Source: Astragalus membranaceus
Taxonomy: Eukaryota > Streptophyta > Magnoliopsida > Fabales > Fabaceae
Length of the DNA stretch: 64,000 bases
Assembly (NCBI GenBank): GCA_039519185.1
Contig: CM076847.1
Coordinates: 41,698,916-41,762,915, forward strand
Reading direction: 5' to 3'
The notes beneath the pieces were generated by a model. It worked only from the letters and a program-made list of their open reading frames with translations, searched no databases and had not been told where the DNA came from. The translations under genes and the position numbers were made by a program. Shown in pieces: positions 45,868-55,752 of the stretch (within the stretch, counting starts at the first letter, position 1; the number at the start of each line of letters is the position of its first letter).

Positions 45868-46578
45868 GCAGTGCTTCACGATTCATTTTACACAACACAC
45901 AACTAAACCCACTTGCATGAAAGAGAAAACTCTTGAGAAAACTCTTCACGCTTATACTTTTGCTCGTCACGTACCGTTGGTCTGTCTGAGCTGATCTGTT
46001 GCTAAGAGTTAGTTGGGGTTGTATTCTTCAAGTTGTAATATCTGCCTACACTAGAGGTATTTCTGCATTTACAATTGTTTATTATTTAATTGTGGTGTTT
46101 TGTTCTAGGGAGTGGGGTATCTCTCTAGGGTAGCTGCATGTACTAGGAAGTGGGGTATCTTTCTAGGGCAGTTGATTGTAACAGGGGTGGGGTATCTCTT
46201 GTTATTGTTATATTAGATCTGAGGGCTCTCTATAGGTGGGGTATCCTAGGAGGAGAGTGCCTGAGTCTGTAAAGGTTTTCCAAGGCACCTGTAAGCCTTG
46301 TTGTTGTTTTAGTGGAAAATCTCACAAGGGTGTGAGGACTGGACGTAGGTCACTAGGAGGTGACCGAACCAGGATAAATCTCTGCGTGCTTTACTGCTTT
46401 CCTGCTTTACTATTATACTGCTTTACTGCTTTATATTCTAATTCCTTCGCTTCCACTTAACCTGCGCGAAAATTGATCTAAGTCATTGAAAAGGGGAAAA
46501 ACATTTTCAAAAGATCTGAAAAGTTTTTTAAATCTCAATTCACCCCCCCTCTTGAGACTGAAGCCACTTGGTAACAAG

Positions 46579-46590
46579 TGGTATCAAAGC
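46579..46590 (+). promoter_or_regulatory. Primer binding site, initiator Met-tRNA type
   Basis: TGGTATCAAAGC starts two bases after the LTR end; close to the TGGTATCAGAGC complement of plant initiator Met-tRNA. Confidence 0.88.
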
Positions 46591-46628
46591 TAGACTCTTG
46601 TATAAAGGGCCTAGCAGCTTCAAGAGAA

Positions 46629-48239
46629 ATGGCTTCAGGTTGGTCTACGCAAGAGGGTGCTTCTCTTACCCGTCCTCCGGGATTCAACGGGAAAGATTAC
46701 GCATATTGGAAAGAAAGAATGAGAATCTTTATTGAAGGGGTAGACTTAGATGTTTGGGATGCTGTGGAAAAAGGACCCTATGTCCCCACACACATAGTAG
46801 AAGGTATTCTTACTATTAAAAGTAGAAATGAATGGTCTGATGATGAGAAAAGAAAAGTGCAACATAATTTACGTGCCAAAAATATTATTACTTCTGCTTT
46901 AAGTCCTGATGAATTTTTTCGAGTTTCAAACTGTAAATCTGCCCAAGAAATGTGGGATAATCTCCAAGTTACTCATGAGGGTACAAATGAAGTGAAAAGG
47001 GCAAGAACAAATACTCTTATCAGAGAGTACGAATTATTTAGAATGAATACAGGTGAAACAATACCAGAAATGCAGAAAAGGTTCACTCACATTGTGAATC
47101 AGTTAAGCTTGTTGGGCAAGTCATTTCCTGCAGAGGATCTAATCAACAAAGTTCTGAGATGTCTGAATAGAGAATGGCAGCCCAAGGTTACTGCTATAGC
47201 TGAATCAAGAAATTTAGCTACTATGACTCTGGCTACTCTGTTTGGTAAACTCCAAGAGCACGAACTAGAACTCACTCGTCTAGCTGAGTATGAAAATACA
47301 GATAAGAAAAAGAAAAGCTTGGCTCTAAAAGCATCTTGTTCTAGTCAATTTGATGATAGTGACAACTCAGATGATGAAATTGATGAAAGTGAAGAGAATA
47401 TGGCTCTTATGGTTCGAAAGTTCAAAAGGTTCATGAAAAGCAACAACTATCCAAAGAAGAACTTCAAATCAAAAAGGTTCTCCAGCAAAGAAAGTACATC
47501 CGGTCCTCCTACTTGTTATGAATGCGGGAAACCCGGGCACATGAAAATGGAATGTCCTAATCTACAGAAAAAGGACTCCAAATCTGAAAAGAAGGCATTC
47601 AAAAATAACAAAGGAAGAAAAGCCTACATCGCATGGGAAGACAACTGCATGGATTCATCAGATGAATCAGAAGATGAAGAAGCTCAAGTTGCATTAATGG
47701 CTGGTCATGAAAGCGAGAATGAAAACGAGGTAATTTCTAACCCTGACTCTTTACAAAATGCATATGATGACTTATATGAAGCTTTCACTGAGTTGCATGA
47801 TGATTCTATGAAATTAGCTAAGGCATTAGATAAAGCAAAGAAAGTTATCAATCATCTTCAAAATGAAGTAATTACATTAACTAAAGAAAGGTTAGAACTT
47901 AGAAAGGAAAACTACAGCCTAGGCTACCTTAAAGCAAATTATGTCTGTGACAAGTGTACTGAGTTTGAAAAGAAGGTCCATGAACTAGAATGGACAGTAG
48001 GAAAACTATCCAGCTTACAACAGGCACATCCTACACACAACTACACTAAAAGGCATATGCATCATAGATCAAGACCATACATCAGTTGTAGTTATTGTGG
48101 TAAAAATGGACATACAGTTTCTGTTTGCAGGACAAGAGGAAGACAAAATGTGAAGAAAGTATGGGTTCCCAAAGGGACCATACTAAGTACTAACCCACAA
48201 GGACCCAAAGAAATTTGGGTACCTAGAACCTTTGTTTAA
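46629..48239 (+). CDS. Gag of the Copia-type element
   Basis: 536 residues from the ATG at 46629 (MASGW...); the frame is open further upstream but only across the primer site with no ATG. It opens with the Copia gag (UBN2/DUF4219-like) pattern: RPPGFNGKDYAYWKERMRIF, then a helical core (SAQEMWDNLQVTHEGT, VLRCLNREWQPKVTAI). A zinc knuckle CYECGKPGHMKMEC (CX2CX4HX4C) lies at about 47514-47555 and a second, CSYCGKNGHTVSVC, at about 48086-48130. Acidic serine-rich stretches and a coiled coil lie between them. The protein packs the RNA into particles. The frame is intact with no disabling change. No protease follows it, so it would be processed, if at all, by a helper. Confidence 0.92.
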   Translation: MASGWSTQEGASLTRPPGFNGKDYAYWKERMRIFIEGVDLDVWDAVEKGPYVPTHIVEGILTIKSRNEWSDDEKRKVQHNLRAKNIITSALSPDEFFRVSNCKSAQEMWDNLQVTHEGTNEVKRARTNTLIREYELFRMNTGETIPEMQKRFTHIVNQLSLLGKSFPAEDLINKVLRCLNREWQPKVTAIAESRNLATMTLATLFGKLQEHELELTRLAEYENTDKKKKSLALKASCSSQFDDSDNSDDEIDESEENMALMVRKFKRFMKSNNYPKKNFKSKRFSSKESTSGPPTCYECGKPGHMKMECPNLQKKDSKSEKKAFKNNKGRKAYIAWEDNCMDSSDESEDEEAQVALMAGHESENENEVISNPDSLQNAYDDLYEAFTELHDDSMKLAKALDKAKKVINHLQNEVITLTKERLELRKENYSLGYLKANYVCDKCTEFEKKVHELEWTVGKLSSLQQAHPTHNYTKRHMHHRSRPYISCSYCGKNGHTVSVCRTRGRQNVKKVWVPKGTILSTNPQGPKEIWVPRTFV

Positions 48240-49012
48240 ATCATTGCAGGTATGCTTCAAGGTATGGGGGATAAATTGGTACCTTGAAAGCAGAATCACA
48301 AAAGCTCATGACTGGGAAGAAACAGATCCTTAAACACTCCACCCCAGGTTAAGCAGTCATGTGACTTACATCAAAAACAAAACTGAGGAAAGAATCCTCA
48401 GGAAAGGTTAGTCCATTTTTTATAGAACTATTAAATTCAATCTCTAAACATGAAATTGGTCTATACAAGTGCGAAATTTCATTTCCATATTTTATTTCAT
48501 GTAAAAATTAAAGGGAACCATCATCCTAGAACTCATGACTCTAATATGTGCATACATGATTAAAAGTTAATCGTGTCTTTTTAACGGCCAGTCAAAAGTA
48601 TTTTTAAAACCATTGCAAAAGAAACAACCTACACTATTTTTATAAGTTTCATAGAGCTCTCTTTTTGGGCATTTTTCATGATATGAATCGATTTCCAAGT
48701 CACTTCCAAAAGCCAATTTTTTAGCTCAAAATCGATTATATAGAATCTTTCACTAAAAATCTTTCAATCGATTATGATCTTTGCAAAATCTCCAAACAAA
48801 TCAATCCTTTCCTAAAACTTAGGAAAACTAGCGATAATTTCTTATCCTCTCCAACAAGAAAGGCGCAAAATCCCTACAACATCTCACCACATCCTTTCCT
48901 ATTTTCTTGGGCGCCTATCCCTATATCTTAGTCAATGTATTTTGTAGCGACCCATCTCACTATTTTCATAGTGTACTCACCTAAAAACAAACCCTCCTTT
49001 GAGCATAATTCA
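48240..49012 (+). other. Spacer between gag and second ORF
   Basis: AT-rich, no coding potential, no RT or integrase motif. Contains three ATCGATT words (48685-48770) like those in the LTR. A second transcript start or internal ribosome entry would be needed to express the next ORF; neither can be seen. Confidence 0.7.
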
Positions 49013-50188
49013 ATGCCTCCAAGAACCAAGAACCTCTGTGTCAAAAGGAAAAGAGTACATGATGGTGAAAGCTCCTTCCACTCCAGATATTTCACCAGTT
49101 CTGAACAAGCTGACCTCTACTGCAAAAACTTCTCTCTTAGAGGATTAGGAACCACTTATGCTCTAGACTTACCCTGGTTTCAAAGTCAAAAGGGATTTGA
49201 ATTCATTGACTGGTTAGAGTTCCATAAACTGCTAGACTTTGCAACTGAAACAGGCCCAGTCGCTCCTGACATGGTTAGAGCCTTCTACACCACTCTTAGC
49301 TACAACGATACAACTGAAACACTATCAGCTGAACTAAAAGGAACCAAAATCCACCTCACCCTAGCTCAGTTCAGTAATCTCACCAACTTACCTTGTGATG
49401 GTGAGAAATTGATCCATATGAACCCTCCGGAATCTTGGCCCGAATTCGACCTAGGAGATACTTGCATATCTATCTGTCATGCTCTGGCCGAAGTTGGTAA
49501 AAAGCCTATTCTAGCAAAATCACTCACAACCCAAAATCGGCTTCTCCACTACACCATAGCCCGAACAATCCTTCCGAAAACCTCAAACATTGCTCAGGTA
49601 ACCTATGATGAAGTTATTTTACTTTGGGGAATCAAACACCGGAAGAACATAAACTGGGCACATCTGATCGTAAGCCACATGACTCGTCACACAAAGACAA
49701 GCGACAAACCTCTTCCATACTGTGTCCTCATTACAAAACTCCTCCAGCACTTCAACATTCCATTCTTAGGGGAGAAAATCATAAAAGGGAAAGCAGTCTA
49801 TCACATGATAAACACCTCCACCTTAAACCAGATGCAATTCATCCAATCTGGAGATACATGGCATCACTCCTCCATAGGCATAGCATCATCCCAAGAATAT
49901 GATCCAAACAGGCCACCTGGTCCGAACACAAACTCCACCATATATGAGGATGGTCAAACAGAACCAAACCAAACTGCTGCTGCTGCAGCCCCATCCACAG
50001 CTCTCAATCACTTCTTGCATGCACTCAACATCTTTCAAGAAGAACAGAACGAAAGGATGGAAGAATTAAAAAAAGAAATCATCCTTTCCAGAGAGACCCA
50101 CAGTCACGAGATTACTGCCTTAAACAATCGATTAACAGAATTTGAGGCTCGAAACAGTTCCTTTTCGCATTGGATGCAAGATCTTTAG
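49013..50188 (+). CDS. Second ORF of the Copia-type element, putative plant transposon protein domain
   Basis: 391 residues from the ATG at 49013 (MPPRTKNLC...); an in-frame ATG at 48935 would add 26 residues with no sign of conservation. It begins with a basic KRKR stretch that could direct it to the nucleus. The core carries the pattern of the 'putative plant transposon protein' domain (PF20167 by memory): FEFIDWLEFHKLLDF, VAPDMVRAFYTTL, LTLAQFSNLTNLP, LHYTIARTILPKT, DEVILLWGIKHRKNINWAHL and VLITKLLQHFNI. A short alanine run leads to a C-terminal coiled coil (about 50025-50160). Role unknown: these domains occur in retroelement-associated ORFs and derived host genes. It is intact, in the same direction as gag, and lies where pol or env would be expected. 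Confidence 0.85.
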   Translation: MPPRTKNLCVKRKRVHDGESSFHSRYFTSSEQADLYCKNFSLRGLGTTYALDLPWFQSQKGFEFIDWLEFHKLLDFATETGPVAPDMVRAFYTTLSYNDTTETLSAELKGTKIHLTLAQFSNLTNLPCDGEKLIHMNPPESWPEFDLGDTCISICHALAEVGKKPILAKSLTTQNRLLHYTIARTILPKTSNIAQVTYDEVILLWGIKHRKNINWAHLIVSHMTRHTKTSDKPLPYCVLITKLLQHFNIPFLGEKIIKGKAVYHMINTSTLNQMQFIQSGDTWHHSSIGIASSQEYDPNRPPGPNTNSTIYEDGQTEPNQTAAAAAPSTALNHFLHALNIFQEEQNERMEELKKEIILSRETHSHEITALNNRLTEFEARNSSFSHWMQDL

Positions 50189-50568
50189 ATAAAATTATGA
50201 GTCAGCATTTTATTTTTATGTTTTGTGCCCTGTTGGCATAACCCTTCTCTTATAAGCCTATGACTATTAGCTCTTTTTGTTGGTTACCAAATTGGTTTAA
50301 TGCAATGATTATTCTTTTCTAATTAAATGACTGTGCTGTTAAGATTCGCATTTTTTATTACATGTTGCCCTCTTTGATCATGACAAAAAGGGGGAGAAGA
50401 ATAGAGTTTTTAATATTTAGAATAAAGTTTTAATATTCAGCATGCATTTGCATTTACTTGCATACAGTCAATAAAACAGGGGGAGCATCATGATAAGGGG
50501 AGTATCGTATACATTATCTGTTTGAACTAACCTCCCACCTTTAGATGAGTTAATGTTTTGTCATCATC

Positions 50569-50582
50569 AAAAAGGGGGAGAA
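50569..50582 (+). promoter_or_regulatory. Polypurine tract of Copia-type element
   Basis: AAAAAGGGGGAGAA directly before the 3' LTR. Other GGGGGAG words occur upstream at about 50390 and 50480; the stretch 50189-50568 is otherwise non-coding. Confidence 0.93.
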
Positions 50583-52022
50583 TGTGGATACCTTGTGTTG
50601 CAGGTAACCTGATATTGCAGGATGTGTTTTGATGATGAAAAAGACAAAGGTAAGATTGACGGTCAAAGTCAATAAAAGTGACTAAACGTCAAAGTCACAA
50701 TCCAAGACAAGCAAGCCAAGAGCTGAAGATTCAAGTTTAAGGGTAGTCCTTAAATATAAGGGTAGTCCTTAGGGTTTGGGTGTGTCTTAGGAAAAAGTGT
50801 AAGCTCTTTCAAAAGGTCAGCTCGTATCTCAAAGTCTCACACACTCACAAAGTTTTTTAAAGGTGCATGCATATTTACGTAAACATTCTTATCACCTTTA
50901 AAATAACAAAATCGATTTCCTCATGCATAAACAAAATATCAAAATCGATTTTCAGGTAAAATAGAAAAGGTAGAATCGATTGTCAGGTCATGTTTTATAA
51001 TACACAAATCGATTTCTGAGCCAAATATTTTTTAAGGGAAGAATCGATTCCCAACCTTTTGCACATAACTGAGAATCGATTCCCACTTGTCTCAGGCAAG
51101 CTGAAAATCGATTCCTACATATTTTCACTAAGTATAGAATCGATTCCTAGCTTTCCATGGCACTCAAGAATCGATTTCCCATATTTTACAAACAAAGATA
51201 AAATCGATTCCTTACCTAAATAAATCGATTCCTAGATCAAATACATTTTAACAAAGAATCGATTCCTACATTATTTTCAACGTAAACATGAATTCCTCAT
51301 AGCCTATAAATAGGCAGTGCTTCACGATTCATTTTACACAACACACAACTAAACCCACTTGCATGAAACAGAAAACTCTTGAGAAAACTCTTCACGCTTA
51401 TACTTTTGCTCGTCACGTACCGTTGGTCTGTCTGAGCTGATCTGTTGCTAAGAGTTAGTTGGGGTTGTATTCTTCAAGTTGTAATATCTACCTACACTAG
51501 AGGTATTTCTGCATTTACAATTGTTTATTATTTAATTGTGGTGTTTTGTTCTAGGGAGTGGGGTATCTCTCTAGGGTAGCTGCATGTACTAGGAAGTGGG
51601 GTATCTTTCTAGGGCAGTTGATTGTAACAGGGGTGGGGTATCTCTTGTTATTGTTATATTAGATCTGAGGGCTCTCTATAGGTGGGGTATCCTAGGAGGA
51701 GAGTGCCTGAGTCTGTAAAGGTTTTCCAAGGCACCTGTAAGCCTTGTTGTTGTTTTAGTGGAAAATCTCACAAGGGTGTGAGGACTGGACGTAGGTCACT
51801 AGGAGGTGACCGAACCAGGATAAATCTCTGCGTGCTTTACTGCTTTCCTGCTTTACTATTATACTGCTTTACTGCTTTATATTCTAATTCCTTCGCTTCC
51901 ACTTAACCTGCGCGAAAATTGATCTAAGTCATTGAAAAGGGGAAAAACATTTTCAAAAGATCTGAAAAGTTTTTTAAATCTCAATTCACCCCCCCTCTTG
52001 AGACTGAAGCCACTTGGTAACA
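50583..52022 (+). repeat. Copia-type 3' LTR
   Basis: 1440 bp. Differences from the 5' LTR noticed by eye: A/G near 50722, two changes in GGGTTTGGGTG near 50777, A/C near 51288, G/C near 51369, G/A near 51490. Confidence 0.97.
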
Positions 52023-52027
52023 GAACG

Positions 52028-52095
52028 ATCTTTACTTATCATTGTATTACTTGTTGCGATTGTGTATACTTGCACAAACTACTTTTCGCACAACA
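52028..52095 (+). repeat. Left LTR of Athila-like element, second part
   Basis: Resumes after the GAACG duplication with ATCTTTACTTATC and ends CTTTTCGCACAACA, identical in form to the right LTR end at 57080-57147. Confidence 0.93.
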
Positions 52096-52101
52096 TGTTT
52101 T

Positions 52102-52119
52102 TGGCGCCGTTGCCGGGGA
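52102..52119 (+). promoter_or_regulatory. Primer binding site, Athila type
   Basis: TGGCGCCGTTGCCGGGGA, the characteristic site after Athila-like LTRs (tRNA-Asp type by memory). Confidence 0.88.
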
Positions 52120-52299
52120 TTGTGAAAGTTAATTTCTATTGTTTAGTTAGTAAGTTTAGTTAGTTTAGATTCTTTTGTTTAGTGTGTTCTGTTTTTCCAG
52201 CAATTTTTTATTTATTTTGTATTATGTTTTGTGTTTGTAGTGTGTTTCTCTTTGTTGTTATTTGTGTTTAGTGGTTGAAAAAAAAATCCACTTTATGCC

Positions 52300-52974
52300 A
52301 TGGACCATTGGAGTTTTTCCTTTCGGCAAGAATTGAATGCTCAACAACATTGTTTCAACTATGACTTCCATGGGGATGAACATGAAATGGGCTGTCATGA
52401 GACAAATTTCATGCCCATGACAACCCAAAATATAGATTATGGCATGGAAAATGTTGTGTGTGAACGAGATTCATATTCTCAAGCTCAAACCGAAGGATTA
52501 CATGAGGACAACTCTGATCTAAAAGAACTCTTAGCTCAATTCCTTGAGGATAGCAAAGTGGATAAAAACAACTTTGAAGCTTCATGTAATAATATAGAGG
52601 CTCACTTTAGGACTATAATGGAGCATCTAAAAGAAGAGAGTTGTATTGAATATGTGGTTGAGCAAGAGGAAGAAAAAGAGAGTGTAGAGTATGAGCTTGA
52701 ATATGGTCATTTGGAAATAGTGGAAGAAAAACAAAAAAATTGTGTAGTTGTAGAAAAAGAAAAATTCAAAAATAGTGACAAGGAAGAGAAACCAAGGTTG
52801 AGGTATGAAAAAAGTCACGTGACAATTGAGGCTCAACCTTTGGTAATTGAAGAAAATAGCCCTCCGCAAAATGAGCTTCAATTTTTTCAAGAGAGGGGGA
52901 ACTCCTACCCAAAAGCTTATTGGTTGGGGCATGAGAACACTTGCTGCCCTATACCAAATACATGGGATTTCTGA
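52300..52974 (+). CDS. Unrecognised acidic ORF of the Athila-like element
   Basis: 224 residues from the ATG at 52300 (MDHWSFSF...). Acidic and glutamate-rich in the middle (VVEQEEEKESVEYELEYG), with predicted coiled-coil content, and a cysteine/proline end (ENTCCPIPNTWDF). No gag, zinc knuckle or enzyme motif. It sits where gag would start. It is followed within 100 bases by GCGCTACTGGGAGGCAACCC, a sequence seen at coding-block ends in Athila-type elements. Probably an element-specific protein or remnant. Confidence 0.5.
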   Translation: MDHWSFSFRQELNAQQHCFNYDFHGDEHEMGCHETNFMPMTTQNIDYGMENVVCERDSYSQAQTEGLHEDNSDLKELLAQFLEDSKVDKNNFEASCNNIEAHFRTIMEHLKEESCIEYVVEQEEEKESVEYELEYGHLEIVEEKQKNCVVVEKEKFKNSDKEEKPRLRYEKSHVTIEAQPLVIEENSPPQNELQFFQERGNSYPKAYWLGHENTCCPIPNTWDF

Positions 52975-54027
52975 CCAAAAAGAGAAAGCAGAAGGATGAT
53001 ATTTTCTTCTTGTCCTATTATCCACCCTAACTTGGGTTTTGAATGTCAAGTCTAGCTAAGGACTCTTAAACTAAGCGCTACTGGGAGGCAACCCAGAGTT
53101 TTAAGACTAATTATGTTTTCTATGTTTTTTTGTTTTTACTATTAAAGGTATGAATAAGAAGACTTGTGGTATGTATGTGCTGTCAGTTATGCGGAATTCT
53201 GATGCTGTAGCACCATGTGCTATAGCACTCGTAGCTGAGGTGTTGAGAATGTGGTTAAAATAGTTAAAAAGAAGATGATGAGAAAGATGAAGGAGAGCAT
53301 AATAAGAAGGAAGAGGGAAGTATCAAATCACACCACCCACCCAAAACCTTTCCACCACACCTTCACCTAAACCATCACCAACCAAAGAACCATCCCCTCC
53401 ATCTATAACACCTCCAAATTCTCACAGTTCCAGCTATAAATCTATCCTTACCTCAAGCCAAACCATCAAACCTTATTCAAATAGCTTCTTCACTTCCAAA
53501 ACAACCCACTCCACACAAGTTCCTATCTTCCAGAAACTTCCCTCACCAAAACAAAAATCATCTCAACCTCACAAAAGAACAAAATCCACCAAAAGCTCAG
53601 TCTTCCACAGAGCAACCACCAATGCTATTGGAAACTAAAGTGCAGAGAATGAATGCTGTCACAAGTGGCGCTACAGCATCAGTATCAGAAGGCAGTGCTG
53701 CAGCATCTGCTGGAGCACCAAAGAAAGCTGTAAGAACAAAAATGGTGTACATCCAAAAAGAGGCCAAGGGTACCTAAATCTGTTGTGGAGGAACCTAATT
53801 CTGTTGTAACAAATGATTGGGTCCCCTCTCTTACACCAGAGCCGCCATTAGCCAAAGATACCTATCACAAGACTTAGTCTGGGTGAGGACTCTTAAAAAA
53901 AGCGCTCCTGGGAGGCAACCCAAGGTTCTTAAACTAACAATTTTGTGTTTTTAATTTTTCTTTTGTGCAGGAGTGAATTTTGTGAAGTGGGAAAAGAAGC
54001 CACCAAAGGAGAAACCCTGGGACCAAG
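52975..54027 (+). other. Degenerate proline-rich region of the Athila-like element
   Basis: Broken plus-strand frames rich in P, S and T (for example KPSPTKEPSPPSI around 53360-53410), interrupted by stops. GGGAGGCAACCC occurs twice, at 53085-53096 and 53910-53921, each time followed by AG.TTTTAA/AGGTTCTTAA. No domain recognised. Confidence 0.55.
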
Positions 54028-54417
54028 TTGGCAGATGACTCTCCACAAGAAGAAGTGCCAGTTAGCACTGTAGCGGCTGATGCTACAGCGCCTAAAGCCC
54101 AGTCCCCGCACAAACCTACATCTGAGGAGAAGACTCTTGATCTTTCTGTGGAGAGGGAAGCAGCAGAAAACCTGGCTGAAATGAAAGCTTACAAGGAAGC
54201 AGAGGATCCCAAGAATGAGGCTACAGCGCCTAGCACTGTAGCGGCAGGAAAGAAAAAAAAATCCAGTAGCAGAGCCACCACAGTGCCCACCAAAGCAAGC
54301 AATAGGCTCAAATATGTGTTAGAAAACAAGTACTCTAGCCCTTATTTTAAAAAAAAATGTTGTTTGTTTGTTTTCAATAAATCTGTTAGGTGCTATAGCG
54401 TCTGTTCTTGCATCTAA
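54028..54417 (+). pseudogene. Low-complexity ORF remnant
   Basis: About 129 codons without an ATG near its start. Rich in A, E, K and T, with a KKKKSSSR stretch. The CTACAGCGCC motif is translated here as ATAP and appears at least twice. Likely the decayed end of an element protein. Confidence 0.35.
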
Positions 54418-55752
54418 CAGTATGTTTAGAGTTTTATTTCTGTTGTTTTTAATTCTGTTGAGTTTTAGTCATAGGACTCTCCCTTTAGGAATTGCATGAG
54501 CAGTGGGGACACTGCTAAGTCTTAAATTGGGGGGAGGACCTTATAAATGTCAATGTTATGTTTAATTTGTTTGAGTAAAAAGGCAGGATTAGTTGCAAAA
54601 ATTAAATTTTTCAGTAATAGGAGTTGTACTTGTTGGGCTAAATTTAATGATGATTATGTGTTGTGAGTAGGTAGCCTTGTTTGAACAATGACTAGTCTTA
54701 TTGCCTGCTTCTACACAAAACTCTAGGCTTAGCAAGGAACCTAGTTAGCTAGGAATGATAAGGTTTAGTCAAATTTTTACTACAAATTGAGAGTAGCATT
54801 TGAAGCTACCTTTGGGGGTGCATCGGTTATATTAAGGCTAGGGATGAAGATTATAGGATGGTCAGTGCAATAGGACCCAAAGTGTACAAATGGTCATGTA
54901 AAAAGCTGCAATTGCCTGAAACAAATGCTGAACTGTTCCAAAAATGCATATAAAAAAAAAGAAGAAAAAGAAAAGAAAAGAAAAAAATAAAAAAAGATAG
55001 AAATGCAAATAAGGAGTTCAGTAATGAGGGCATTGCAGCTGAATCTGTTGATCAAGTAACTAGTGCTATAGCATCTAACGCTATAGCGCTGAGAAATCAC
55101 CAAATCAATAGTAAGTGCACTGGCCAAAGATCTGAAATGCCTAATCAAGCCCTTTGTTGTGCTTTGAAGCCCCTCAAGTCTTATGTGAAATTGTTAGTCT
55201 ACTGTCCCTTTTGAAAAATTCTTTGGCTAAACCAAAAGAAGGCCACTCTTTCCAAGGTTAGGAGAAATGTTGAAACTAGCTAGGAACTAAACTAAGCCTA
55301 GTAGTCACACACTCACAATTGAGCAGTAATAATTCTATATGTTGTGAAAAGAAATGGCGTGTGTGTGTTGATGTGAATCTGAAAGTTTGGCCCACTAAGA
55401 ACAGTTTTGAAAAATGGTTTGATTTAGGGATGCAACTGGCCTTGTCTTTCTATGCTGTTATTGTTCTATTTTAAGTTAGTTTGTTTGTCCTTATAAAGTG
55501 TCATTACTTGAGGACAAGCAATGGTTTAAGTTTGGGGGTGTGATAACTCTTATCTGTAAGAGTTATTTATGCTTTCTAGACTTAAACAAATGCGTGTTCT
55601 GAAGTAATAATAATTTTTGTTTTTTAGAAAAAGATATTGTTGTTAAATTGTTTGTGCAGTTAATCTATGTAATTATTTCTTTGTTGTTGTGTTGTTTATT
55701 CTTTATCAAGCGTCATTGCTTGAGGACAAACAATGGTTTAAGTTTGAGGGTG
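54418..55752 (+). other. 3' untranslated region with duplicated end signal
   Basis: Non-coding. Contains AATTGGGGGGAGGAC near 54525, then two copies of the pre-LTR end: GAGGACAAGCAATGGTTTAAG with GTTTGGGGGTG at about 55510-55543, and GAGGACAAACAATGGTTTAAG with GTTTGAGGGTG at about 55718-55751. The first is followed by TGATAACTC, an LTR-like start; the second by the real right LTR. Confidence 0.75.

Larger units (their letters stand above)
45137..46576 (+). repeat. Copia-type 5' LTR
   Basis: 1440 bp from TGTGGATACC to CTTGGTAACA. It contains an AATCGATT array (45464-45818) just upstream of a TATA box (45858-45867), then a region with repeated GTGGGGTATCT words (46105-46250). Confidence 0.97.
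45137..52022 (+). mobile_element. Young Copia-type element with gag plus an extra ORF and no pol
   Basis: A 6886-bp element with two LTRs of exactly 1440 bp, a Met-tRNA-type primer site, two intact ORFs, a PPT and a perfect 5-bp duplication. Between gag and the PPT there is no protease, integrase, RT or RNase H motif on either strand. By eye the LTRs differ at only about six positions. It is therefore a recently moved, non-autonomous element of the TR-GAG kind with an added gene. Mobilisation must have used enzymes from a related complete element. Confidence 0.93.

Noticed and set aside
46236..46460. 74-residue ORF present twice (also 51682-51906)
   Set aside because: It lies entirely in the Copia LTR and is duplicated only because LTRs are; no start context or domain.
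49013..50188. Host single-copy gene between two repeats
   Set aside because: It lies between the primer site and PPT of an intact LTR element with a perfect target duplication, in the gag direction, so it belongs to the element.
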